From Glandiceps talaboti (taxonomy: Eukaryota > Hemichordata > Enteropneusta > Spengelidae), in the NCBI RefSeq assembly GCF_964340395.1, contig NC_135560.1, positions 21,453,675 through 21,517,674 on the forward strand: 64,000 bases of DNA, in the 5' to 3' direction. The notes under the pieces are model-generated. The model had not been told where the DNA came from, did no database searches, and worked only from the letters and a program-made list of their open reading frames with translations. Position 1 is the first letter of the stretch. Every line of letters starts with the position of its first letter. Shown piece by piece: positions 31,579 to 45,400 of the stretch. A program made the translations under genes and the position numbers.

Positions 31579-34500
31579 ATGCCGTTGTTGTGTTTTTGTT
31601 GTGAAGAATCGGAACCAACTGTTGAATGTGGAGGGTGTTCTGCAGGAGAAGGTAATTTGACACCAACAATGCAGTAACGTTGATCAAAAGTGCGACGCGA
31701 GGCCAGGCGAGGGCCAAACACGTGGATGTAAATGGATCATCACACTCCGCCACTCTCCAACTGGCAAAATGTTAATTTATACGCCCATTATAATCAGTTG
31801 ATAGAGCTCCACCACAGGCCTTGCTTCCTTAAAGGCCTCACAGCTTCGGAAATACAGGGAAATCACAGAGTCTTCATAGATAAAATCAAGCAAACCAAAG
31901 AAATACAGATTTTAATTACTGCAGGTCCATGTGTACTAATATCCATGGGTGTACACAGAGTAAGTCGGTGCTCGAATCTGACGATGTTCCTGTTCTCCTT
32001 GTGTTTGGGGACATTGTGGGAATCGCGTCCCGTACAAAGTTTGCTAGCAGGATTAGTTCGAGTACTATTTATGTTACAAATATCTAAGAAGTAGCTTGTA
32101 GGTTTGGCCATAATCCTCCATCACTGATAGACACGGACTGTGGTCAGACTATTTCATATTTAACTTGTATGTTCATGAATAGCCTGGAATCCACACGAAT
32201 GGAGTTTTGAAATTTGAAATTGAATTCGTAATGGGGACATAACGAATTCGAAACCCACTCTCATGGATTCATGACTAGTTCATGAAGAACATCAAATGTG
32301 TTGCCTAAAATAAACTTTTTTCCACTTTTATTAATTTTCTTGTACAATTGATAAATACGTCAACTGGACCCTCCATAGAATCATATTTGCAAACCAATCC
32401 AATTAATCACTAAAAATAATTAACTCAAACCCTGACTTAGCCTCCTGGCTTACTCTACCTGTAGACTCAAATGACTAGCACGCCCAGGCTATTTTCTAAC
32501 TGACATTTTAATTTTGAATTTCACCGTTTTCACTGTCCTTTTCTCATCTATGATCATAGCTGTGTTCCAGTCAACTGGTCTAGAAGCCATGCCCCACCAC
32601 ACACATAACAACATAGGTAATGATCAGAGTGGGGTTGAAGGGTCACATTTCCATGACAACACTTAATTGTGGATTCATCATGTGACCTGGTGGCATGATT
32701 TTAAATAAGTCTTTTTATGTATTCAACCAATCACGCTTTATACAGGAATCATAATGCCATTCGAGACCAACTCGAAATAGGAGTGAGAGTAGACAAGAAG
32801 ACAGTGAAAATGAAAAAAAATCAAAATGTTAGTTAGGATAATGGAATAGAGTAGTAGCAATAGTCCTTGAAGTCTACAGGTAGGCTAACCCCAACTTTGC
32901 CAGTCTATTGATTTGTTGGTTGAGGCATGGAATTACCACCTACTTCCATGGTTGAGGCATGGAATTACCACCTACTTCCATGGTTGAGGCATGGAATTAC
33001 CACCCACTTCCATGGTTGAGGCATGGAATTACCACCCACTTCCATGGTTGAGGCATGGAATTACCACCTACTTCCATGGTTGAGGCATGGAATTACCACC
33101 CACTTCCATGGTTGAGGCATGGAATTACCACCCATTTCCATAGTTGAGGCATGGAATTACCACCCACTTCCATGGTTGAGGCATGGAATTACCACCCACT
33201 TCCATGGTTGAGGCATGGAATTACCACCCACTTCCATGGTTGAGGCATGGAATTACCACCTACTTCCATGGTTGAGGCATGGAATTACCACCCACTTCCA
33301 TGGTTGAGGCATGGAATTACCACCCATTTCCATAGTTGAGGCATGGAATTACCACCCACTTCCATGGTTGAGGCATGGAATTACCACCCACTTCCATGGT
33401 TGAGGCATGGAATTGCCACCCATTTCCATAGTTGAGGCATGGAATTACCACCCACTTCCATGGTTGAGGCATGGAATTACCACCCACTTCCATGGTTGAG
33501 GCATGGAATTACCACCCACTTCCATGGTTGAGGCATGGAATTGCCACCCATTTCCATAGTTGAGGCATGGAATTACCACCCACTTCCATGGTTGAGGCGT
33601 GGTATTACCACCCACTTCCATGGTTGAGGGTCACTGGTGTTTTTGCTCTAAACATTTACATATGCTAATTATATATGAAACTTGTCTAATTCCTGATTGT
33701 TGTGACTGCAGGCAAAGTATATGCTACCTATAGTCATTCGATTGTTGTAATGTGCTGTTATGCTGTTATGTTTCAGGTGGAGCACCCTATCCATTGTGTG
33801 ATGTCTGTTCATCTAATATCCATAGAGGTCATCTGAAGAGGTCACATGCTATTGCTCCTCTCTCCTACAAGGTTTGTCTACCATTTCTACATGGTTAGCC
33901 AAGAGACTTGGCTATCTGAGACAGCATACTGGCAAGACTGTAAGATATGTCATGTCCTTCTGCTCTCATTGGTGAGGGCGCCCTGTCATGGCGTACCTTA
34001 CAATCTTATAGCTACATACTAGCTTAATTTCTGGTGGACAACACTGTCAAGCTGAATAGCCAAGTTGCAGGGCTATGAGTATTTTGTGCTATACATGTTG
34101 CACATCTTTGTAGCCAACTTTGATTGCATTGCTACAGTGTAAAATCAATGATTACACGTATTTACTACATTTTGTATGTATTATATTGCGATGGCCAAAA
34201 TTGTATACCCGTCTCTAAATAACAGTTTGTCAATAATGTGTTTGTAAGTATAGCTGGTTCCCTTGTCATTTTATAGCAGGCTTTAACAAAATGTTGATGT
34301 CAGTTTCACCCCTTTTCCACCTTTCTGTTAGCAGTGTTTTCAAACCTTAAACAAAACCACTGGCTAAAATGTACACATATACAGACAAATGGACTAAAAA
34401 ATGTATTGGGTTATGTCGTTGAATTCTCCTGGAGTATGGGTTTAGTAGAGTAGATACATCCTCATTCACCAATACTGATCATAGATCCTCGGAGGGTGTA

Positions 34501-34685
34501 TGTTCTGATCCAGCTACTTTTTATACTTTCTCTCAACAGTTTCAAAAAGATCATCTACAACTTAAAGCTACAGCCATAGAAACGTAAGTGAATCATATCA
34601 TTCTTCAGTGTAACAATAACATGTATTACGTGGGCAAGGGGCCTATATAGGAATGACTCGTGTCTGTGTTTGTGTATGTGTGTGT

Positions 34686-34753
<68 letters not shown>

Positions 34754-37700
34754 TGTGTGTAAGATATAGTCTTCATGTTTATGTCTTTACATCATTCTTA
34801 TTTTCCTTTTAAATTCACAGCAAACGAAAAGTTTTAGAGAAGAAGTTAGAAGAATTAAAGCACACACATAGTGATATTCAGGAAAAGTATGTAAAGCCTC
34901 TTTCCTGTCACAGATTTGATAAGTAGTTCTTGTATCGTTAACATAGCCTAACATTTCCAGGGTTTTTAATTCAATTATAAATGTAGTTGATAAATCTACT
35001 GCAAGTGTTCTATGCTGGGACGTGTTCAGGACATGTTCATGTGTACATATAGACATCAAACAGTATGCGTCTGAAGGACAAATGTTACTGAAAATCAAAG
35101 TTTTAATCAATTTCTTGTACCTCATAGTGCTGATCAGTGTAAACGAATCTTGGAAGAGGCTTGTTACGAAATCCAACGCAAAGTACAAGACAAGGTCAAA
35201 CAGCTGATTGCTGTCATCGCAGCAAAGAAGGAAGGGAAGATAGCTAAGATATCACAGTGTAGGAAGAGTATTGATGAGGAAATGGAAGGCTTGAAGAAGG
35301 TAACATTTATCATCTAAGTAGTGCCTTATTATAATGACGAGGCAATACATACACTGTATTAGTTACTGTGAGGTTTCTATGTATATGTAGTACACAGTTA
35401 TTGTGATATTTCTCCATAGTTTTGACAGCCCATGCACATTTGACAGACAGTAGACATTAGTTATTGCGATGCATTGCCATTGTACCTATTGTCCCTGGTG
35501 AACAGTAGCCATGAATTCTTAACCCTGCTGTAATGACCAATTGTATGTAAAACTTAAAGTTCTGTTAGGGATGTCCCTTGGATGGCTCCTGTGTATAGTA
35601 GTGTTCTTGCTGAACAAGGTAACAAGGATGCTAAGACCTCATATGATTCCTGTGCTCCATGTAGATAAATTAAAAGCCATCATATATCTCCAAGGCACAT
35701 CATTTTATGCACAAAGACTATCAAAACTAACACAAAACCTCAGATGATCTTAGCCTGGGCTCCAACTTACAACTTCACACGGTATTACTTGTCTCTGAGC
35801 CCTTTCTTGAAAGAAATCTAGGAACACACTGCCAAGGTTTGGCTGTAAAATAATCCAGTGAATCCAGCCAAGGTTTGGCAAAAAAATATCTAGGGCTGAG
35901 GGAATATACTGCACAGGTTTGGCTGTAAAGAGATCTAGGGACATACACACTACAGGTTTGGCTATGTAATGATTATTTCTTGTCACATGTGTCACATCCA
36001 AGTAATCAAGTCTAGGTTAACCCTGCATTATGTATATTTTTTTGTAGACTGGCAAAGAAGTCAAAGATGTGATGAATTCTAACAACATCTCTGTATTGTA
36101 CAAACAGATTCCAGCATTGATAGACAAGGTATTGTATATGAATAGCATCCTTATGTGTAATATTCATAATTGTTGACTGTTAGTACATGATGTGGGATTC
36201 AAGAATTATGTGTCACATCCAAGGGGCACAAGCTGAGTTTATAAACTTTTTGTTTATATGAAAAATACTTTGATAAAACTTCTATTATAATGTGTATGTC
36301 GATGCATGCCTTCTATGACATTACAATTTGTGTTCTGGCATTGTTAGAACATTGTTAGAAAGGTGGTTGCATGGTAGGAAGTTCCTCAGAATGTAGCACC
36401 AATCCCTTGGGAGATTGATTTGTCTCATAATCTTTAAAAAGTTTTGAATTTGTTATTTATTTCAAAATTTTGGGAAGGAAAGTATGGTCAACTCTCCCCT
36501 CCCCCAGTTACTAGTAGCGTCCCAAGGGACTGGTGTCAGTTATTAGCACTCAGATGTTATCAACCTGAAATGTGGTCACTAAGTTGGAACAAAAAGAATA
36601 GTAGACAGGTGCACAGATTACTCTAACCAATCAGCGAGAGGGTACTAAGGCTAATTTGCATATACAGTAACCTTAGTAAATTATATGTCCAAAGATGAGG
36701 TCACAGCAGTGCACTGTTTCTTTGTGGTACAAAGCTCATTGGCTCAGTAGCTGGTAAACGGCAGCTTCACAGTCTGTAATATATAAATACACAAATGTAA
36801 ATGCAAACACATTTAGTGTAACTAATGGGGAATACCGAAAGTAATTGCATTTCATAATCATGAGATCTAGACATGTTTATGAGATATAGATGTGAATTTG
36901 AAATTGTGATTTTATTCATCTATTTTAGCTTGATGCTGACATTGATATGTCCCCTATCAGAGATCATTATCCAGATGTGACTTTTAATGTCAAGTTAGAC
37001 ATCAGTGTGTTAAGGAGTTGTATAGAAAACTTACAGATTGAGGAAGTTGAACAGGAATCAGGGATGGCAAGGGAAGAGGTGAAGGCATTAGGAGAGTTAA
37101 AAGAAGGTATATTTTCTACATTTCCCTTAAAGACTAGGGTTTCAATCCCAGGTTCTCACATTAGCGTTATCTTGTCAGTGGACACTTAAAGGCTAGGGTT
37201 TCAATCCCAGGTTGTTGCATAAGTTTTATCTTATCAGTGGAGACTTAAAGGCTAGGGTTTCAATCCCAGGTTGTTGCATAAGTTTTATCTTATCAGTGAA
37301 GCCATAAAGATGGCATAGGATCATTCTTTTGTTAATTGTACCAACTTTTCCTATTTTTGTAGGAGTCAACTGTTTTTCATAACTAAACTGTAATCCCGAT
37401 CAGAACTTGGTATTTAGATACAAGAATGCTGCAATGCAATTATAAATTGACAAGATATTAGTTCCTAAATGTTTGGTACTGTAGTTTGTGATATGATTAG
37501 TAATCACTCTAAAACATCAACTTCCTACCTCTTTGTCAAAGATGTCAACATACACAGTCTATGACAGTATTGTATACTGTTGGCAGTGCTTTCCTACATG
37601 CTCAGTTGATATATATAGCTAGTACTACGGTACTAATATTTACAGTCTGGATGTGGGTTTTGCGAACCGAGGTTGTACAGCAGAAGGGTGTGACTGTAGG

Positions 37701-39136
37701 AGGGCCTGTAAACCATACTACCAAGGTCTGCAGACCCGTATCTGGGCCATCAAGGTTTAAATCATATATCCTGTATAGTGGCACGGAAACATCATTTTAA
37801 TCACATAACCACATAAATTTGTTGTGAAACATTTAGTTTATGTGCAAAAAGGTAAATATAGTGAGATAAAAATCCATGCCAAAATCACTGAGCAAACAGA
37901 TACCAAACAACCAGCAGGCCATTTACTATATTTGGGCAAAGTGTGCCTGGGCATGCTATGGAAAATTAGTGCATGGGATGGATAGCACACTTTCCGTTGC
38001 ATCATATTGGAAGTGATGCATGGTGGTATGTGATAATATTTTGTGTTTCATCAGGTTCTTTGTTTACATACATGTATCATTTGTTAGTATTTCATATTTT
38101 CACAGTGTTTGGCTGTACATTTATTACCATATTCTGTTTTGCTATGAAGTCAGTATTATAATACTGTAACATTTATTTGTTGTGTGTAGGTGATAAAGTG
38201 GAAGGAAGAGTAGAAGGAAGAATGAATGAGAAGGGAGAGTTCTGGTTGGTCAGGGATTTTGACAAATATCCTAAAGTTCTTGAAGAACTTGAGATGTTAA
38301 AGTATGAACTCAGGTAAGGGTATGAATCTATTATGTCCAAGATATGGTTTTCTTTAAGCTATAACAAATCAACAGTCTCCACAATTGCACAAGCCCCCCA
38401 CCCCCACCCACCCACCCTAGTTATAATAACATTATGTTACATTACGTTGTATGATATCACAGGAAAGACCTAATCATAGGGGACATTGGTCCTGTTAAAG
38501 ACGGAACCATAGAAGAAGGTTACCCATGCTTTGCATTGTATGAGTCAGATGGCTGTTGGTACAGAGCAGTTGTTGATAAAACGACATCACAAAAAGTAAG
38601 TTACCTTTCTGTCCCTATCATTGACGCTGTTGTACATATTACTCTGATTATGCACATATAAATAATGTTTATAGAGTCAGACTTATTTCTAGGATATTGC
38701 CCAAGTTAGATAGTTGGACTGTGTACATATAAATGATGTAACACTAGAGAATTAAAGTTATTATTGACTTATTTCTAGGATATTGTCCAAGTTAGATGGT
38801 TGGACTGTGTACATATAAATGATGTAACACGAGAGAATTAAAGTTATTATTGACTTATTTCTAGGATATTGTCCAAGTTAGATGGTTGGACTATGCACAC
38901 ACAAGCGATGTTAGTCCAGGTAATATTCTTCCATTACCAGAGAAGTACCGACAACTGCCTTTTCAGGTATTTTTTTCCTCAATTCCTATATTAAGTGAAA
39001 GATTTGGCACAAATTGGGCAAATCTCACTGAAATCAAGGACATAATGCAAAATGTAATGAAAAAGTCATATTATCAAGTTTGTTGGCATCAAGTTCAAAT
39101 AGTTGTGTACAGTGAAGTCACACTGATGTCTGTCTG

Positions 39137-39175
<39 letters not shown>

Positions 39176-39377
39176 GACTCTGTGCCTGTCTCTCTATCTG
39201 TGTCTGTCTGTCTGTCTAATGTGTGAGTGCTTTGAAATTAGTATGAAATTTTTTTTTTTTTTTAAAGTACATGACTCGATGTGTGAATGCATGCATAAAT
39301 ACATACATGTATGTATGTATGTATGTACCGGTATGTATGTATGTATGTATGTATGTATGTATGTATGTATGTATGTA

Positions 39378-39419
<42 letters not shown>

Positions 39420-42400
39420 TGTATGTATGTATGTATGTATGTATGTATGTATGTATGTATGAGTTGTACATGTAGATATGTTACAATATGTAGGTATGTA
39501 GATGTACACTATTCTTTGCAGTTGTTCTAGGTTCACATAGATGAGATGATAACACATCCATTGTCTGGCAGCAAACACATTTGTCATGTAATATAGCTGT
39601 GGTACTGAATGTTCAAATAGTAACTAAAAGACATGTTGAAATTAATTGAAAGTGCAATGTATATGAGTATGAATAATCTAATAGATATAAATGTGTGTAA
39701 TTCATGCAAGGTTAGTAAAAATTGTTAATTTTCTGTCCATTCTTTTTAATACAGGCTGTGAAATGTTGTGTTTTTGAGGATTTAGACTGTGATGTACCAA
39801 GGGATGCTAGATGGGAATTCTTAGACAGGACAACAAATCAACCTATGGTTTGTACAGTCAACAAGAAGGTCAGATTATAGTATATAATGTAGTCCATGTT
39901 GATGATAGTTTCAATGTCTCACCTCTCATAGTTTGTTATCTGATAGTGGTATTGAGAATATTTTAATTGTCAGTTCTTTACAGGACCCTGATTTGTTCAT
40001 CAAATTTACTTTATATCATTAACTTTCATTCATGCCAATCATGGACAGTAAAACCACAACCAACCCTAAGCCGAAGCCTGTTGTAAAATGAGAATGTTCT
40101 GGTACAGCAGACCAAAGATCTAACAGTTGTTTCAATCAATGATGCAATAGATTTCCTCAAAAGTAATGGGTACCAACTTCCAAGTCCACTGGCAATGAAG
40201 ATAGACTATTGGAAGCTGTGGTGTAACAGTAACTTTAAAAGCTAAAGCAAGTTATACCAAAATGACCCAAAGTTGAAATAATATGATATTACACTGTTAG
40301 ACTGGAGGCTGTGTAATCAAATGCAGAAAACTTGTTACATATGTATTGTACCAGAGATTACTTGCATTGGTGCACACACATGCTAGTGGTATTTGCATTG
40401 TAGTATGCAAATGAGCATGATCAGTCCATTGCCACAGAATTATTTAATCACACGGTATAATTTTTCATGGAAATTTGCTGTTTTAGATAAACATATGTAA
40501 TAAAAACAATTCCATGATGCCTTTGTGCCAGTGTGGGTACCAAGGGTGATTTTCATTTGTGCTTGCTGTGTTTGTTCTGCATTTTAGCTATGCTGGTGAC
40601 AGTACAGCAGTAGAGAACACCACAAGTACTCCTACCTTGAGTACACCACAGTTGCGTTCATATGTCAAGGGATTCTGTCATCATCTGATGTGTGTATTTT
40701 CTATACAATAGATATCTGATGGTGTACCCCCAGTCTGGCTAGTTGACATTGAATGTACATACCAACCAACAGAGATTATGACGATGTTGAGAAGTAAACG
40801 TAAGTCCTGATATTCAAATTATCACACTATCACAAATAGATACAAGTATATATTGTAAATGAAATCGCAGCCTTGTTTAGGGCAGTGTAACTGTGTGTAG
40901 GTAATATGTACCAGTCCTGTGTTCTCAACATATTTTACAATGGTTCCCCACTACAATTATGGTACATGGTATGGAAGTGTGTGGAGGTTTTTATCAGATT
41001 TCCATCTTTCCTCTTCCCAAACTATAGCAGAAGCTCTGCATAGATATGAGTGTCAGCAGGGTTGCAGTGAGTAACTGAAATGTTTTGGTCAGTCTCAAAT
41101 TAAACTAAATAAGAACAGGAGATTGTATAAATAGTATGAAATCTTCACTCTAACCAAGCACTTACTTTCTCAACCTTGCATAGCATTGTAACTTTCATTG
41201 TAAAAAATATAGGTTAGTGGAATGTTTGATTATAAGAACTATTTGGTTATCTGAACTGTTTGGTCATATGAACTATTTGGTTATCTTATCTGTTCGGTTA
41301 ATGAAATGTGTGGTTATGTTAACTGCTTTTTTATCTGAACTGTTAAGTGAAATGTTTGCATGTTATATGAACAATTTAGTTATCTAAACTATTTGGTTGT
41401 CTGAACTGCTTTGTTATCTGAACTGTCAAGTAAAATGTTTGGTTGTACATTGTATAATGAACTATTTTGTTATTTGAACTGCTTTGTTATCTCAACTGTT
41501 ACTAAGGTTACTGAACTATAAACAGTCTAATTATGTGAAATGTCTGTTCTTTAAATTATTTGTTAATCTGAACTCTTACCCGAACCCCTTTTATGTACAC
41601 ATAGTGTGTGGACCGTGTTATGATATCATAAATGTTAGGTAGGTCTGAAAGTATTGATAATCTGATAAACTAGATAGTGGTCTAAACTTTGAACAGTTGC
41701 TACCTTAGTGTTAACCCTAGCAATTGAACACATCTGTAGAGTCAGAGATTTTCTGTTAATTTCAGTGTCTGTCGAAATGATATCTAAATATGGAGTTTAG
41801 TAATACATGTCGATATGATTTACTTTTATTGTTTTGTTCTTTATGTTACAGTTGAAGCTATCCAACAGAAAAAAGTAAGTTTACATTTTCCTTGCTGTCC
41901 GTCCCATCCCCCCCCCCCCCACACACACACATTAGTCTAAGCCAGATCCTCTATGATACTTATGATATAGGTATCAGAAAGATAAAGATTGAAATCATCA
42001 CAAGGACTTATTAGCAAACTTCAATAGCTTTTTAAAAAACCAACACTCCAGGACCTGCATTTAGTCATTGCAAAATTATACATTTACCAGAAAGTGGTAA
42101 ATTAAGGATGAGATGCAGGTTCGTTGGTGAATTTTGGCCTTTTTTTTTTTTTTGCTCATTATGAAGCTTCATGGTATGTGCCATCATTTGGTTAAAAGAT
42201 TTTTTGAAAATCGTTCATTTTTTCCATTAATAAATTTGAAATGAAAAAACTCTAACGCTACATGTGTTTTATATGGTTTCATTCCTGAATGTTTATGTAC
42301 AAAGATTTGCATACATAAAGAAGATTGACAGAAACGTTGATTACAGAAGAGTGTCTTTTCATATGCAAATGAGCCATAGCTAGTAGGCCTCTTACTTGAC

Positions 42401-45400
42401 ATTATCTCTCAGCTATGTTGTTGTACAAAACCAATCAAACTCGGTAAATTTGGTTATAACCAATAACAAGTAAAAAAATACCTCCTTTGAACCTGGACTT
42501 ATGCACGTTGATTTTGACCAGTGCATCGGCTAAAAACGTTACAGTGAAGCGGCCTACACTGCACTACAGCCGCACAGTCGCTTGTAAACTGTTACTCCTT
42601 TCCTAAATGGTACTTACAAGTTACATACAACACGTAGGGGGAGAGGGAGGTATGACATTGCTACCGATTTCATAAGAATATCGCCAATCCCTATAATAAC
42701 GTCATTGTTCTGTATTAGGACCGTTATAGACAAGAATAAAACCATTTAGGAAAGGAATAACAGTTTACAAGCGACTGTGACTACACTAGTCTACAGCCTT
42801 CAAGTGTACCCGACGCGACGGCGATGTATTAGATGACGGTTTTCAAGTACCATGCATGTAAAAAAAAAACCATACAAATCTCGAATATCTAACAGTATTG
42901 CAGGCTAATTGTTTTAGCCGATCGAAAAAAATTGATGTTTACAAAAATAAAACGATTTAATCAACACGTTGGCGCATCGAAAAAACCACGCTATCTTCGA
43001 GACTTGAGAGTTCACGTCAGATGCGTGACATTGCATCGGCGATTTCCGGGTATTACATTTCTGTTTCTGTAAGATTCACAGAACGTGGCCGTAGACTAGC
43101 TTTGAACTTTCGCGTTGGTGGATTTTGACAACGTCCTCTTCACATACTATATTATATTATTAGGGTTAAGGTCCTATAAATTGAGTGTGGCAACCACACT
43201 CTAACGATCGGCTTATCACGGCTCGATCCTTCGTGAACTTTCGAGACACGTCGACACCGAGTCACATGTACTGTAGTAGTATACGTGCGCTGCGTTGTTT
43301 ATTTGCGTCTACGATGACGCTGTCTGAACGTAAACGGCAAAGAATTTGGCACCGAGCGATCCTCAAGGCTATTAAAGTTATAAAACGGAGATTTTGAAGG
43401 TACAAGTGGTTTAAATAAATGAGGTAATGTCTACTACGACTCCGAGTATCATAAAACGTCACTCGCAGTGGAAGAAAAACTGTTGACGTGAGTTCGTCAA
43501 GTACCATTATTTATACCGTAGTTTTGTAACACTCCTTACAATTTGTATAACATTCCCGATGTCGTACGGTGTCGTGGTGTGGAAATTTGATTTCAGGAAA
43601 AGGGTTAACTTTTTTTATTGTGTGTCTTCAACGAAACACCAACAACGTAGCAATGCCTAATACATGAGCAGGAATATGGAACGTAGCCCATATTCGAATC
43701 AAAACACGAACACCAACTGCGTAGAGCAAAAGCTTCGAATCCAAACCAGAAAGTATACTATGTAATGTCGAGAACGGCACGCGTACCGTATTAAAAGATT
43801 AAACCAAAGTCTCCACCCGTAGATGAATAATAGATGACTTGACACCTTTATCGCGGGAAACAAACACGTTTCTATCTGTAGCATTTCATGACCCTCCTAA
43901 AATACCCGATTTTCTTCATGTCTGTAGCAAAGTAACGTACACAACCAAATGGCAAGGATTGAGTAACATATTTGCAAGTCACAGAAAACAGCTGTTGCAA
44001 TGTCTGTCGAATTTGAAAGCTTTTGTCGGGCGGAAGGAGTCCAATTGTGTTAATTAGCATTTATCTACGTTCTTTATTTTGTATACTGTGTGAAGTTCAA
44101 AGCTATTTAACTTTGCGTCAGAACGTCCCAGCTGCGTCAAATTTGGAGACAATACTCGGAGACAGTGTGTCGAAAAAACGTTCCTCCGGATTGTTTAGTT
44201 TTTGAGGGAATCAAGAGATATTGCGTTGAGAAGTGTGAAAAGCGGTAATTTATGCAAAAAACACAAAAATACAACTTTGGATGATTATAACAAGACAATG
44301 AGAGACAAAATAAAAAATCCGGAGGAACGTTTTTTTGTTTATGTACATAGCTTTCATTTGAAGTCGAAAAGAGGACTATATTCAACTGTTTGTAAAAGTT
44401 AAATAGCTTTAAGTGAAAATCGTCAAAAAACACAGTTTTTGGGTACAGATCAATAATATGGTTAAAAATGTAAAAAATCACCACAGAAACCACAACTTCA
44501 TACAAAGACTCGACATAATTAATGAAAAAAATGGTATATTTATCTTGTCTTTACTGTGAAATGTGATGGAGGAAAAATGAGCTAACGAACCTGCATCTCA
44601 ACCTTAAGGTGGAGATGCACAAAGGGAAGATTTTAAGGGTGACATATTTTCAAGTTATTGTTTCCCAACAATGAATAAAGTTTACACCATCAACCCATAT
44701 ATTTTCTGAAAGGTTTTTCTCTCCTCTTAAATGCTATTGTATTTTCTATTGTCTTTGACAGAAAGTGAGAGTTTGTTTAAGGTATGAATAGAGGTGTCTT
44801 GATTATCTTATTATTATTGATGTACAGGTGTTGGAAAATAATAGTACCTTTCCTGCCTCATTCAAAGTGAAATTATGTAATGGGCCAATTGTTGCACTTT
44901 TGTATGGCCTTTTGCCATAACTACTGTCCCACTTTCTTTCACTTTGGGATGAGAACAATAGGGGTTTGGCACCAGGAAAATATGGTGGAAAGTAACTGAA
45001 GACACAAATTAATCCTCTTTTATATGATATTGTTTTGATTGAAAATGAAAGTCTTGTATGAAATCATGTTATATTCACAGCTCGTTTTTTTTTCTTCTTA
45101 TTTTCAGGATTCTATTTCGTGTAGGGATGTAAGACTAACCATCAATCCAACTGCATTTGGTAGTGGTGATAACTCATCCAGTGCTAGTATGACAGTGTAT
45201 AGAAGTGTTGTCAACATGACAGAGATGCCAAATGATACCCAACAAACAGACACACCTAGTGATACCCAACAAACGGACATGTCAAGTGATACTCAACAAA
45301 CATGCAGAGCTAGTGATAACCAACAAACAGACACGCCAAGTAATACCCAACAAACAGACAGAGCAGACTGTAAGAAAACCGAGACAGGTGATGATGTTAT

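Noticed and set aside
39125-39587. 214-codon frame running from Tudor exon 10 into intron 10, and its antisense frame
   Set aside because: Only the exon 10 part matches the Tudor domain; the rest is microsatellite after a clear GT donor at 38967.
42184-44505. Several 60-120 codon frames inside the TTAA-bounded element, considered as transposase remnants
   Set aside because: None shows a DDE/DDD-type pattern or other recognisable transposase motif, so no gene was called.
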